From the NCBI GenBank assembly GCA_900542495.1, contig UQNW01000002.1:124001-188000 (forward strand): a DNA stretch of 64,000 bases, given 5' to 3'. The stretch is from an uncultured Roseburia sp. (GTDB lineage Bacteria > Bacillota > Clostridia > Lachnospirales > Lachnospiraceae). The position numbers and the translations under genes were made by a program. This document shows positions 51,747 through 60,064 of the stretch, piece after piece. The first letter of the stretch is position 1, and every line of letters starts with the position of its first letter. Below the pieces are notes generated by a model. The model had not been told where the DNA came from. It saw nothing but the letters and a program-made list of their open reading frames with translations, and ran no database searches.

Positions 51747-53438
51747 TTATTCTAATGTGAATTTGTTTACGATCTCCCGCAGTTCATCAACACACTGGTA
51801 ACATTCTTTCACTTTATCCGTTGTGCTTGAGGTCTTTTCAACCATATCCGATGTTTTTTCTGCAATATCCGTAACGCCGACAGAGGATTCACCTACCGTA
51901 TCATTAATGCCGCTTAAAGCACCTGCAATCTGCTCGATTGCGCCTGCGAGCTGCGCCATGGAATTCTTGATACCTTCCATGCTGTTCTTAAATACATTCG
52001 CATCATCCTTATATTGTTCACTAACCTGTTCAAATTCTTTGTAATCAGCAGATACGCTCTTCTCAAGGAACTCTGTTGTCTCTTCCAGACATTCCGACAT
52101 ATTTCCAACTGCCTCATTGACTTCTTTGACGATCGTGCTGATATTTGCGATTGCCTGTGAAGTCTGGTCTGCAAGGCTTCCAATCTCTGTTGCAACAACT
52201 GCAAATCCACGTCCGGCTTCCCCTGCTCTGGCTGCCTCGATTGACGCATTCAACGCCAGAAGGCTTGTCTGGGAGGAAATCTCCATGATTGTTCCGGTCA
52301 GTTCATTGATCTTATCAACTGCTTTCGAACCTTCGATTGCTTTTTCTGCTTTCTCTTTTACAGAATTATAAATATCCATTGTCTTATTGCTTGCGGCGAC
52401 AGTCTTGGTACGAAGCTGCAAAGCACGATCCATGACAGTCTCAGAATTTTTAGCACCGTCTTCTGCCATGGTATTGATATTCTCGGCTTCCTCTTTGATC
52501 TGTGTTACATTTTCATTGATCGTAACGGTCGTTGCTGCTGTTTCCTGCATGCCGGCTGCAAGCTCCTGGCTGGTTGCAGAGTTATCAGAACACATCTGGT
52601 TTACTGTATCCGTAACCTCGTTTAACTCAGACACATTCTCATTGATCTTCTGTCCGGCATCCTGAATATTAGCAACCATTTCACGCAGATTTTTACGCAT
52701 AATATGCATTTCCGTTGCCATAATCCCGATTTCATCTTTTCTGCTGTATAATTTTCTGCTATTAACATTATGTGTAAAGTCAAAATTAGCTGTTCTGGTA
52801 ATAATATAAGTCAGCTGGTGAATTGGTTTTGTGAGCATGTTTGTCAAACCCCATGCCGCCAGACAGCTGATGATCAGACAAACGCCCATGGTAACCGCCA
52901 TCAGCCTGACCATATTGGTGATCGGTTCCATGATCTCACCTTTATCAGCAGACATCACAACAATCTTATGGTCAGATGTCAGTGCATATGCAGCATATTT
53001 GACTGTTCCATTAAAATCATAAGTAACAACTGCATTCTGCGGAACATTTCCTGACTGTAACTGGCTGACAACGCCCTTTACAACCTCGTTCTCCACAGGT
53101 TTACCAATCTTATCAGCGGTCGGATGATATAACATCGTACCGTCAGAATCTACAAGATATCCATATGCGGAACTAATGCCTTCCATACTCATGTCCTGCA
53201 TGACATAGGTGCATTGGGTAGCAAAATCCAGATCTGACGGAATCTTGTCCAAGGTTTTTGCTGTTGACTCTGTAAGACTCAAAATAAAATTCTCATTGAC
53301 ATTGCTTACTGCCGCCGAAGATCTTACATTTGCGATTGAAATACACGCCATAAGCGATAAAGCCACCATCACAACCACCATTAACATGATCTTTGCTGCG
53401 ATGGAGTTGATAAATGATACTTTTTCTTTTGTTTCCAT
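51747..53438 (-). CDS. Methyl-accepting chemotaxis protein with a Cache-type sensor
   Basis: 563 residues. Membrane helix 1 at about 15-37; an outside sensor of about 140 residues with Cache-like sequence ('AYGYLVDSDGTMLYHPTADKIGKPVENEVV'); helix 2 at about 180-200; HAMP at about 200-255; and a signalling domain with the conserved hairpin 'EISSQTSLLALNASIEAARAGEAGRGFAVVATEIGSLADQTSQA'. No CheR-tethering pentapeptide at the C-terminus. Its ligand is unknown; Cache domains often bind amino or organic acids. It has its own sigma-A-type promoter. The signals here fit transcription separate from tsf. Confidence 0.96.
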   Translation of the reverse strand: METKEKVSFINSIAAKIMLMVVVMVALSLMACISIANVRSSAAVSNVNENFILSLTESTAKTLDKIPSDLDFATQCTYVMQDMSMEGISSAYGYLVDSDGTMLYHPTADKIGKPVENEVVKGVVSQLQSGNVPQNAVVTYDFNGTVKYAAYALTSDHKIVVMSADKGEIMEPITNMVRLMAVTMGVCLIISCLAAWGLTNMLTKPIHQLTYIITRTANFDFTHNVNSRKLYSRKDEIGIMATEMHIMRKNLREMVANIQDAGQKINENVSELNEVTDTVNQMCSDNSATSQELAAGMQETAATTVTINENVTQIKEEAENINTMAEDGAKNSETVMDRALQLRTKTVAASNKTMDIYNSVKEKAEKAIEGSKAVDKINELTGTIMEISSQTSLLALNASIEAARAGEAGRGFAVVATEIGSLADQTSQAIANISTIVKEVNEAVGNMSECLEETTEFLEKSVSADYKEFEQVSEQYKDDANVFKNSMEGIKNSMAQLAGAIEQIAGALSGINDTVGESSVGVTDIAEKTSDMVEKTSSTTDKVKECYQCVDELREIVNKFTLE

Positions 53439-53523
53439 AACTATAACACTCCTTCTTGTTTTCTGGTCTGTGTAACATCAGCACTACATTAGTAATAATT
53501 ATGTTAACTTCTTTATAGACACA

Positions 53524-53552
53524 ATGATAAGGCACTTTCCAACATTTGGCAA
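53524..53552 (-). promoter_or_regulatory. Promoter of the chemotaxis receptor gene
   Basis: On the minus strand TTGCCA (53547-53552) and TATCAT (53524-53529) are spaced by 17 bp. This fits sigma-A; no sigma-D type TAAA/GCCGATAA pair was found. Confidence 0.6.
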
Positions 53553-53594
53553 GGCTTTTCAACAATATTTTACAGCCATTTTTATAAATTACTG

Positions 53595-53635
53595 ACAAAA
53601 AATGCCCTAAAAACATAACCGTCCTCAGGGCATTT
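53595..53635 (-). terminator. Terminator after tsf
   Basis: AAATGCCCT pairs with AGGGCATTT (9 bp, long loop), followed on the minus strand by TTTTG. It ends rpsB-tsf before the receptor promoter. Confidence 0.75.
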
Positions 53636-53649
53636 CAAAATCGTATTTT

Positions 53650-54585
53650 TTATGCGTTCATTTGAGCTGCAACTTCTGCTGCGAAATCTTCCTGTTTCTT
53701 CTCGATACCCTCACCAGTCTCGAAACGAACAAATCTCTTAACGCTTACAGGTGTTCCAACTGCTTTGGATACTTCGTCTAAGTATTTTGCTACAGTCTGT
53801 TTTCCGTCTTCAGCTTTTACATAAACCTGATCTACTAAGCAGATCTCTTTTAATTCTTTGCTTACACGGCCTTCGATCATTCCGTTGATTACTTTCTCAG
53901 GTTTCTGAGACTCTTTTGGATCGTTCATGATCTGTGCTAAGAGGATCTCTTTCTCATGAGCAATGTATTCTGGGCTGATTTCATCTCTTGTAACATATTT
54001 TGGATTTAAAGCTGCAATCTGCATTGCAAGGTTTGTTAAAGCTTCTTTTACAGTGTCATTGACAACTGCTGTCTCAGCTTCAACGATAACACCGATTCTA
54101 CCACCGCCGTGTACATAGGAAACAACACATCCGTTTGTAGCAACAACTTTCTCAAATCTACGGATTTTAAGGTTCTCACCGATAACTGCAACTTTTTCTA
54201 CTAAAGCATCTTTTACAGTCTTAGAAGCATCCTCATTCCATTTTTCTTCCATGAATGCATCCATATCAGCTGCATCAGACTCAACTGCCTGCTCTGCAAC
54301 AGCTTTTACGAACTGCTGGAAAGTCTCGTTCTTAGCAACGAAGTCTGTCTCAGAGTTAACTTCAACAACAGCTGCTGTCTTGTCATCTTTCATAACAACG
54401 GTACAAAGACCTTCTGCAGCGATTCTGCTTGCTTTCTTCTCAGCTTTTGCCTGTCCATTTTTTCTTAAGTACTCAACAGCCTCGTCCATATTTCCGTCTG
54501 TCTCGCCTAAAGCTTTTTTACAATCCATCATTCCTGCGCCTGTTAATTCGCGCAGTTCTTTTACCATAGCTGCTGTAATAGCCAT
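53650..54585 (-). CDS. tsf: Elongation factor Ts
   Basis: 311 residues from the ATG at 54585 with TTGGAGG upstream. N-terminal UBA-like part 'MVKELRELTGAGMMDCKKALGETDGNMDEAVEYLRKNG' and 'VEVNSETDFVAKNETFQQFV' (the TDFV motif that opens EF-Tu). Exchanges GDP for GTP on EF-Tu. Follows rpsB, separated by a terminator-like hairpin. Confidence 0.98.
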   Translation of the reverse strand: MAITAAMVKELRELTGAGMMDCKKALGETDGNMDEAVEYLRKNGQAKAEKKASRIAAEGLCTVVMKDDKTAAVVEVNSETDFVAKNETFQQFVKAVAEQAVESDAADMDAFMEEKWNEDASKTVKDALVEKVAVIGENLKIRRFEKVVATNGCVVSYVHGGGRIGVIVEAETAVVNDTVKEALTNLAMQIAALNPKYVTRDEISPEYIAHEKEILLAQIMNDPKESQKPEKVINGMIEGRVSKELKEICLVDQVYVKAEDGKQTVAKYLDEVSKAVGTPVSVKRFVRFETGEGIEKKQEDFAAEVAAQMNA

Positions 54586-54617
54586 TTTCGTATCCTCCAA
54601 TATGAATAAATGTTTTT

Positions 54618-54653
54618 AAAAAATATGCTGTCTGGTTATCCAGACAGCATATT
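54618..54653 (-). terminator. Terminator-like hairpin between rpsB and tsf
   Basis: A perfect 14-bp stem (AATATGCTGTCTGG with CCAGACAGCATATT, loop of four) followed on the minus strand by a T-run. It lies between two genes that must both be expressed, so it is likely a partial terminator that sets the S2 to EF-Ts ratio. Confidence 0.85.
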
Positions 54654-54664
54654 GTAGGTCCTTC

Positions 54665-55405
54665 TTATGCCTCTGCTTCTTCTGTAGCAGCAGCTTCTTC
54701 AGCTACTTCTTCTAAAGCTTCTGCACCCTGATTTGCTTCAATAACAGCGTCTGCCATTTTAGAAACGATTAATTTTACGGCTCTGATAGCATCATCATTA
54801 CCAGGAATTACATAATCTAATTCTTCTGGATCGCAGTTTGTATCAGCAATACCGATCAATGTGATTCCTAATGTATGAGCTTCCTGAACACAGATTCTCT
54901 CTTTCTTAGGATCTACGATAAAGATAGCATCTGGGATTTTCTTCATTTCCTTGATACCACCAAGGTTTTTCTCTAATTTCTCCCATTCTTTCTTAAGAGC
55001 GATAACTTCTTTCTTAGGTAATACTTCGAAAGTACCATCAGCTGCCATTGTCTCAATCTCTTTTAATCTTGCGATACGGCTCTGGATAGTTTTGAAGTTT
55101 GTTAACATACCACCTAACCATCTCTCGTTTACATAGAACATTCCGCAACGCTCTGCTTCAGATTTGATAGCATCCTGAGCCTGTTTCTTTGTTCCTACGA
55201 AAAGGATTGTACCACCTTCAGCAGCGATATCAGACATAGCTTTGTAAGCTTCATCTACTTTACCTACAGATTTCTGTAAGTCGATGATATAGATACCATT
55301 TCTCTCTGTGTAGATGTATGGAGCCATTTTAGGATTCCATCTTCTTGTCTGATGTCCGAAATGAACACCTGCTTCTAATAACTGTTTCATTGAAATAACA
55401 CTCAT
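54665..55405 (-). CDS. rpsB: 30S ribosomal protein S2
   Basis: 246 residues from the ATG at 55405 with GGAGG upstream; the longer frame lies in the leader. 'MKQLLEAGVHFGHQTRRWNPKMAPYIYTERNGIYIIDLQKS' and 'PDAIFIVDPKKERICVQEAHTLGITLIGIADTNCDPEELDYVIPGNDDAIRAVKL' are standard S2. The C-terminal tail is Ala/Glu rich. It has its own strong promoter and a leader of about 125 bases, where S2 often controls its own synthesis. Confidence 0.99.
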   Translation of the reverse strand: MSVISMKQLLEAGVHFGHQTRRWNPKMAPYIYTERNGIYIIDLQKSVGKVDEAYKAMSDIAAEGGTILFVGTKKQAQDAIKSEAERCGMFYVNERWLGGMLTNFKTIQSRIARLKEIETMAADGTFEVLPKKEVIALKKEWEKLEKNLGGIKEMKKIPDAIFIVDPKKERICVQEAHTLGITLIGIADTNCDPEELDYVIPGNDDAIRAVKLIVSKMADAVIEANQGAEALEEVAEEAAATEEAEA

Positions 55406-55535
55406 TTTTTTACCTCCATGGTTTTGTTTTCTTCCATGTGTATCATTCTCACAGACAACCAATCTGGCACCGGTCTGTAAGTCAGCACATGTGATTTTTC
55501 CCGGAAAATTCTTTTTTCCAAGTTGAGCCTTGTAG

Positions 55536-55564
55536 ATTATAGCACAGGCTTATCCTGTATGCAA
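55536..55564 (-). promoter_or_regulatory. Promoter of rpsB-tsf
   Basis: On the minus strand TTGCAT (55559-55564) and TATAAT (55536-55541) are spaced by 17 bp. The leader before rpsB is about 125 bases; I see no clear hairpin with a T-run in it. Confidence 0.8.
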
Positions 55565-55615
55565 GCATTTTTTCCTGATTTTGCAAATTTTATAAATTTT
55601 GATTTAACATATTTC

Positions 55616-56209
55616 TTATTGTGGTCCAAGCTTTAAAATCTGATAGATTTCCTCATAATCTAATCCATAAGGAATTGTATAACTTCCAACACTAATGGAA
55701 GATGCAAAACCTTTCTGTGCGAGAAACTTCCGGAATGCCTCCGCATCATCCACTATTCCGTTTGCCTGAAGGTTCTCACAGACAACCCTGCACACATCGC
55801 CTCTGTTTACAACAAGTGTATACGGAGCGGCACCCTCTATCGTACCATTATCTGTATTTTCTGTTCCAGTAATTTCGGTATCTGTTGTAACTGTGTCTGT
55901 CTGATCCGGTGTTTCTGTAGCAGCCGGTTCTTCTGTAGTGGCAGGATTCTCGGTATCCGTCTCTGTCTGCACAGTTTCCGTATTTTCTTCTGTAGTTTCA
56001 GAAACTTCTGTAGCTTCGGTCGTCTCTGTATTTTCTGTGGACCGCAAAGGTTCTTCGTCCTCCGGCATGATCATTCCAAGCTGCTTCGCCCTGTTTATCA
56101 CATCCGCATCCGACATTACCGGTTTATGCAGAGCAAATGCGATCATCAAAAGTACCGTCGTGACAATAATTCCAATGCCAAGACCTCTTAAATAATATTT
56201 TAATTTCAC
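55616..56209 (-). CDS. MltG/YceG-like N-terminal domain protein lacking the lytic domain
   Basis: 197 residues with a GTG start at 56209 that overlaps the TGA of the upstream gene (GTGA). One membrane helix at about 9-28. A Thr/Glu-rich, probably disordered linker covers residues 50-125. The last 70 residues ('YTLVVNRGDVCRVVCENLQANGIVDDAEAFRKFL', 'GSYTIPYGLDYEEIYQILKLG') look like the LysM-like front domain of endolytic transglycosylase MltG. The catalytic domain with its Glu is absent, so it cannot be a full MltG; no second half follows. It may bind peptidoglycan. Last gene of the fla/che part before rpsB. Confidence 0.7.
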   Translation of the reverse strand: MKLKYYLRGLGIGIIVTTVLLMIAFALHKPVMSDADVINRAKQLGMIMPEDEEPLRSTENTETTEATEVSETTEENTETVQTETDTENPATTEEPAATETPDQTDTVTTDTEITGTENTDNGTIEGAAPYTLVVNRGDVCRVVCENLQANGIVDDAEAFRKFLAQKGFASSISVGSYTIPYGLDYEEIYQILKLGPQ

Positions 56210-56964
56210 AGATTTTCGTCCCCTTTGTACAATTCGATCACAAGATTTACCTCACCAAGCCCACGTCCTAACTGTTTTGCAATCTCAACTTTGCTAAGCC
56301 CCTGCTCATAAAGTTTTAAGATCATGTCATTGGACATTCCGTTTGCATCTGCTGTGTCAGTTTCGTTAATACTCTGCTCCACAACCGGATCTTCATAGGT
56401 ATTTACCATCTGAATATCAGAATCTGGCTGTGTCACTGCAGCTTCTGTTACCGGCATCTCTGGCACAGGCTGTTTTCTTACCGGTGTCTGGACACTGTAA
56501 ACTTCTGTCGCCGGCTTTGCGACTGGTGCTGTCACTTTTGCCTGCATATTTTCCTGAAGATTGCGGATATCCGCAGCCAGACGCTGTAAATCTCCTGTCA
56601 TGGAAGTCATTTCAGTGTGTTTGTCATTTAACATACTATAAAGAAACATAATCTCATCATGTGTTTTCTTCATGGACTCCATGACTGTCTCAGAATACTC
56701 GTGGATCTGCATGATCTGCTCATTCGATTCTTTTTCCATTGCACGTTCTGCCTGTTCCCCTGCTTCTTCCACTTTCTGGCTGATCACATCGTCCATCTGT
56801 GTTCCGGCATTGTTCACTTCCCGCTCAATGATCTTTTTTAATTCATCCTCACTTAATTCTGCGATTTTATTCAGCTCTGACGTAGATAATTTCTCGCTGA
56901 TGAAAAAACTTCCGATCATAAAAACGCATCCGATCATAAGTAAAATAATTTCAATCGTCGTCAT
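56206..56964 (-). CDS. DUF6115-type membrane-anchored coiled-coil protein in the SwrB position
   Basis: 252 residues. A membrane helix at the very N-terminus (IEIILLMIGCVFMIGSFFI), a long coiled coil (about 28-145), a Pro/Val/Thr linker, and a C-terminal helix-turn-helix-like segment ('NDMILKLYEQGLSKVEIAKQLGRGLGEVNLVIELY'). This layout and its place after sigD match Bacillus SwrB, which assists assembly of the flagellar export apparatus. Sequence likeness to SwrB itself cannot be tested here, so the functional link is inference from position and layout. Confidence 0.75.
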   Translation of the reverse strand: MTTIEIILLMIGCVFMIGSFFISEKLSTSELNKIAELSEDELKKIIEREVNNAGTQMDDVISQKVEEAGEQAERAMEKESNEQIMQIHEYSETVMESMKKTHDEIMFLYSMLNDKHTEMTSMTGDLQRLAADIRNLQENMQAKVTAPVAKPATEVYSVQTPVRKQPVPEMPVTEAAVTQPDSDIQMVNTYEDPVVEQSINETDTADANGMSNDMILKLYEQGLSKVEIAKQLGRGLGEVNLVIELYKGDENL

Positions 56965-56974
56965 GTTCTGCTCC

Positions 56975-57292
56975 TTACACCTTTATATCAAATCCGGAGG
57001 TCTGACCCTTCAAAAAGACATTGTCAGCTTTCTGCTTCTTTCTGTCTTTTTTCTTCTGTTCTTCCCTCTCATAATGCCCATTTCCCTTTTCTTTGGCATC
57101 ATAACGATAACCTGCATTTTCTTTTTCCTGTGGATGTGTCACCTGATGTAATTTTTCCTCTGTCTTTTTCATTTCTTCCGAAAAAATCATCTGCTGTTCT
57201 ACCACCGGACGGTTATCTTCGTTCTGTTTTAAAGTACTCACATCCTGGGTACGCTGTATCATTCCGTTAAAATCAACTGGTCTAATGGACAT
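56975..57292 (-). CDS. Hypothetical flagellar-operon protein
   Basis: 105 residues, very polar and charged (Lys, Glu, Gln rich), no membrane segment. It starts 'MSIRPVDFNGMIQRTQDVS', ends 'SGFDIKV', and looks largely disordered or helical between. Similar short genes follow sigD in clostridial fla operons. AGGTG precedes the start; 12 bp after sigD. Function unknown. Confidence 0.75.
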   Translation of the reverse strand: MSIRPVDFNGMIQRTQDVSTLKQNEDNRPVVEQQMIFSEEMKKTEEKLHQVTHPQEKENAGYRYDAKEKGNGHYEREEQKKKDRKKQKADNVFLKGQTSGFDIKV

Positions 57293-57304
57293 AATGCTTC
57301 ACCT

Positions 57305-58075
57305 CTACTCTCTGTCAATGAGAATTCCAAGATAATTTCCAAGCTTTTTGCGCATCTTCAATAACGCTTTTGTATGCAGCTGGGAAATCCGGGATTCCGA
57401 TACTTCAAGGATACTGCTGATCTCTTTTAAAGTTAAATCTTCATAATAGTATAAAAGAATCACCTTGCGTTCTTTCTCTGTCAATACTTCTAAAGATTCT
57501 TCCAGCTTCTGCTTTAATTCTTCCTCTGCAACCTTATCTTCCGGCCGGATAAAATGTGAATTTCTCCGGGCATCCATCACAGGTTCCGCGCCCTGTTCCA
57601 GATATTCATTCAACGAAACTACATTTGTCACTTTAAGCTGTGACTGCCATGTTGTAAGTTCTTCATCCGAAAGACCTAACTCCTGTGCAATCTCCTCGTC
57701 GGATGCGTTCTTTCCGGTACGCATCTCAACCTGCTTGATCGCCTCATCGATTTTTTTCTGCTTCTGTCTGACCGTTCTTGGAATCCAGTCCATTTTCCGG
57801 ATCTGGTCTAATATCGTTCCACGGATTCTAAGGCTTGCATAAGTCTCAAACTTAACCTCTTTTCCAAGATCGAACTTGTCAATCGCGTCAATAAGCCCAA
57901 AGATTCCATAACTTACCAGATCGTCATATTCCACATTATATCCAAGGTACATGCTCAGCCTTCCGGCAACAAGCTTGACAAGCGGCGAATATTCTATTAT
58001 CAGTTTTTCTCTAAGCTCCGGTGTTTTTTTCTTCTGATATTCTTCCCAGAGTTTTTCTCTATCTACCGTTTTCAT
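57305..58075 (-). CDS. sigD: RNA polymerase sigma factor for flagellar and chemotaxis genes (SigD/FliA)
   Basis: 256 residues. Region 2 'EYSPLVKLVAGRLSMYLGYNVEYDDLVSYGIFGLIDAIDKFDLGKEVKFETYASLRIRGTILD' and region 4 'LTEKERKVILLYYYEDLTLKEISSILEVSESRISQLHTKAL' are typical of sigma-28. Region 3 follows 'RKMDWIPRTVRQKQKKIDEAI'. In Bacillus sigD sits directly after cheD, as here apart from one small gene. Target promoters are not seen in this window. Confidence 0.96.
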   Translation of the reverse strand: MKTVDREKLWEEYQKKKTPELREKLIIEYSPLVKLVAGRLSMYLGYNVEYDDLVSYGIFGLIDAIDKFDLGKEVKFETYASLRIRGTILDQIRKMDWIPRTVRQKQKKIDEAIKQVEMRTGKNASDEEIAQELGLSDEELTTWQSQLKVTNVVSLNEYLEQGAEPVMDARRNSHFIRPEDKVAEEELKQKLEESLEVLTEKERKVILLYYYEDLTLKEISSILEVSESRISQLHTKALLKMRKKLGNYLGILIDRE

Positions 58076-58095
58076 ATGAAGCCCCCAGGTTCAAG

Positions 58096-58359
58096 TTATT
58101 CACTCTTGTTCTCCCCGTCTGAATCTGACTGTTCCTGTTCTTCCTCTGACTCTTCCTGCTCTTTCTCAGGTTCATCCATCTCTTTAAAGTTTTTATCAAG
58201 AACCAGTTTCACAATACATCCCAGTACATAAAAAATCACAAGTACAGCAAGCAGTGTCTTGGTAAAAACCATTGTTTCCATATGCTGCACGATTCCTATG
58301 ATGCATGTGACAAGCCCTGCAAGCAGCATCACGACTGCCGGTATGCCTTTTGTTTTCAT
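58096..58359 (-). CDS. Small two-helix membrane protein in the che operon
   Basis: 87 residues. Two hydrophobic helices (about 8-23 and 32-52) then a strongly acidic tail rich in Glu, Asp, Ser and Gln. It lies between cheD and sigD. The acidic tail could bind a basic partner; nothing else can be said. No known family recognised. Confidence 0.75.
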   Translation of the reverse strand: MKTKGIPAVVMLLAGLVTCIIGIVQHMETMVFTKTLLAVLVIFYVLGCIVKLVLDKNFKEMDEPEKEQEESEEEQEQSDSDGENKSE

Positions 58360-58393
58360 AATTTCTCCACTAAAAACGCTGTTAAATGTTCTC

Positions 58394-58879
58394 TTAAATA
58401 GTTTTAATTGGTTTTCCTACAGATTTTATTAAAAATTCTCCTGTGTCACAATGAAGCTCCACCGTACGTCCATAATTCAGACCGGTGTCTTCTGCAACAA
58501 GACGGATTCCATATTGTTTTAAGATCTGTTTTGCTGCTTCCGCATTTCTTGCTCCGATATTTCCGACATCTGACAGTCCGCTGACTTCGAACATCTTTGC
58601 ACCGCCTGCGATCTTTGCAACCAGTCTTGATCTGCTTGCTCCGGCTGCGGTTACTCTTTTTAACAGTTCTTCAATACCGGTATCTGCAAATTTTGCCTTA
58701 TTTGAATTATTGCTCACTTTTGTACTATCCGGAAGCATATAGTGAACCATGCCTCCAATTTTTGTAACCGGATCATAAAGTGTCAATCCGATACAGGAGC
58801 CAAGTCCAAGCGTTGTGAGTCCGTCAGGAGCTTTACAAACATTCAAATCTGCCATTCCTACTTTAATGATATTCCCCAT
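58394..58879 (-). CDS. cheD: Chemoreceptor glutamine deamidase CheD
   Basis: 161 residues. The catalytic Cys is in 'TLGLGSCIGLTLYDP' and the His in 'GGMVHYMLPD', with Thr near 'GIEELLKRV'. It deamidates receptor glutamines and also binds CheC. It follows cheC by 9 bp, matching the known partner pair. Confidence 0.97.
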   Translation of the reverse strand: MGNIIKVGMADLNVCKAPDGLTTLGLGSCIGLTLYDPVTKIGGMVHYMLPDSTKVSNNSNKAKFADTGIEELLKRVTAAGASRSRLVAKIAGGAKMFEVSGLSDVGNIGARNAEAAKQILKQYGIRLVAEDTGLNYGRTVELHCDTGEFLIKSVGKPIKTI

Positions 58880-58888
58880 ACAAACTCC

Positions 58889-59518
58889 TTATATTTCCAA
58901 TCCAAGTGCCCTTAATATTTTGTGATAAGAATCCTGCTCCGGCATCAGGATAAAATAACCTCTGATTGCCACATCTGCACAGATCTCTGTCTCGATCAGT
59001 AATGCACGATCTCCTACCAGACCAAATTCAATCGCTGGAACACTTAAGATTGCTGCCGCCATATCAACACTTATATAAGGAATCGATGGTAAAATTGTAA
59101 GATTCGTCATGGAAGCTAATGCAGAAAGATAAGATGCTGTGATAATATTACCAACCTCTTTCAATGCAGAAAGTTCCATCTCATCAAACACTTCCATCTG
59201 CTCATGAACCGCATTTTCTTTCATTAACAGTTTGTCAGCCAGATAATGTCCGGATTCAAGATCTAAAAGGAACATCATGCTTCCCTCAATATCATGGGAA
59301 ACTTCCAGAAAGATACCAATAACAGTCTCTTCTTCCGGTCCAATCGCACTGCCTAATTTTCCGACATCCATCAGTTTTACATTTGGTACTTTCATATCAA
59401 TACGGGTGCCAACCATATTTGCAATCGCGGTTGTTGCGTTACCGGAGCCGACATTTCCAATCTCCTTGAGCACATCCATGTACATATCATTCACTTCATC
59501 TAATGTATAATTTGCCAT
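58889..59518 (-). CDS. cheC: CheY-P phosphatase CheC
   Basis: 209 residues with two ExxN-type phosphatase motifs: 'DVLKEIGNVGSGNATTAIANM' and 'SALKEVGNIITASYLSALASM'. Both copies are intact. CheC removes phosphate from CheY-P and works with CheD in adaptation. Separated from cheW by 70 bp that hold a strong hairpin. Confidence 0.97.
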   Translation of the reverse strand: MANYTLDEVNDMYMDVLKEIGNVGSGNATTAIANMVGTRIDMKVPNVKLMDVGKLGSAIGPEEETVIGIFLEVSHDIEGSMMFLLDLESGHYLADKLLMKENAVHEQMEVFDEMELSALKEVGNIITASYLSALASMTNLTILPSIPYISVDMAAAILSVPAIEFGLVGDRALLIETEICADVAIRGYFILMPEQDSYHKILRALGLEI

Positions 59519-59553
59519 TTATCTTCTCCATCTGTTTTTGCATAATAAACACA

Positions 59554-59579
59554 GTGAGACCTTAAAATCAAGGTCTCAC
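59554..59579. other. Intercistronic hairpin between cheW and cheC
   Basis: A perfect 10-bp stem, GTGAGACCTT with AAGGTCTCAC, loop of six, in the only sizeable gap of the che run. It has no T-run, so it is more likely an mRNA stability or processing element than a terminator. Confidence 0.6.
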
Positions 59580-59588
59580 CTTATGGCA

Positions 59589-60050
59589 TTACGCATTTTC
59601 TTTTTCTTCTACAATTGCATTGATCTCAAATAATGAAATCAGTTCATCACCATGTTTACCAACACCGTTGATAAACATTGCCTTTCCATCTTTGCTTCCG
59701 CTTGCTTTGTCAATCTCATCTGCACCTAAAGTAACAACTTCTTTTACTTCATCTACAATAATTCCGATTGTGCCCTTTTCTTCCAGTTTTAAAATGATGA
59801 TCCTGCTTGCATTCGTGATCACATCATCATCTAAATTCATCTTTTTACGCACGCTCATAACCGGAACGATCTCACCACGAAGATTGATAACACCTTTGAA
59901 GTATGTCTGGATCTTAGGCACACGTGTAATCTTCTGCATACGCACAATATTGTCAATATAGCTGATATCAATTCCGTACTGCTCGCTGCCGATTTTTACA
60001 ACAATATACTGTTTTGCATCATTTTCAGCGATATCTACATTTTTCTCCAT
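59589..60050 (-). CDS. cheW: Chemotaxis coupling protein CheW
   Basis: 153 residues. Typical CheW: 'QYIVVKIGSEQYGIDISYIDNIVRMQKITRVPKIQTYFKGVINLRGEIVPVMSVRKKM'. It links receptors to CheA. Two starts are possible: an ATG at 60065 overlapping the cheA stop (TAATG), and the ATG at 60050, which has GGAGG eight bases upstream. I choose the second. Confidence 0.96.
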   Translation of the reverse strand: MEKNVDIAENDAKQYIVVKIGSEQYGIDISYIDNIVRMQKITRVPKIQTYFKGVINLRGEIVPVMSVRKKMNLDDDVITNASRIIILKLEEKGTIGIIVDEVKEVVTLGADEIDKASGSKDGKAMFINGVGKHGDELISLFEINAIVEEKENA

Positions 60051-60064
60051 ATTTGTTTCCTCCA

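Noticed and set aside
53439..53649. Sigma-D type promoter for the chemotaxis receptor
   Set aside because: No TAAA/GCCGATAA pair at proper spacing; a sigma-A-like pair is present instead.
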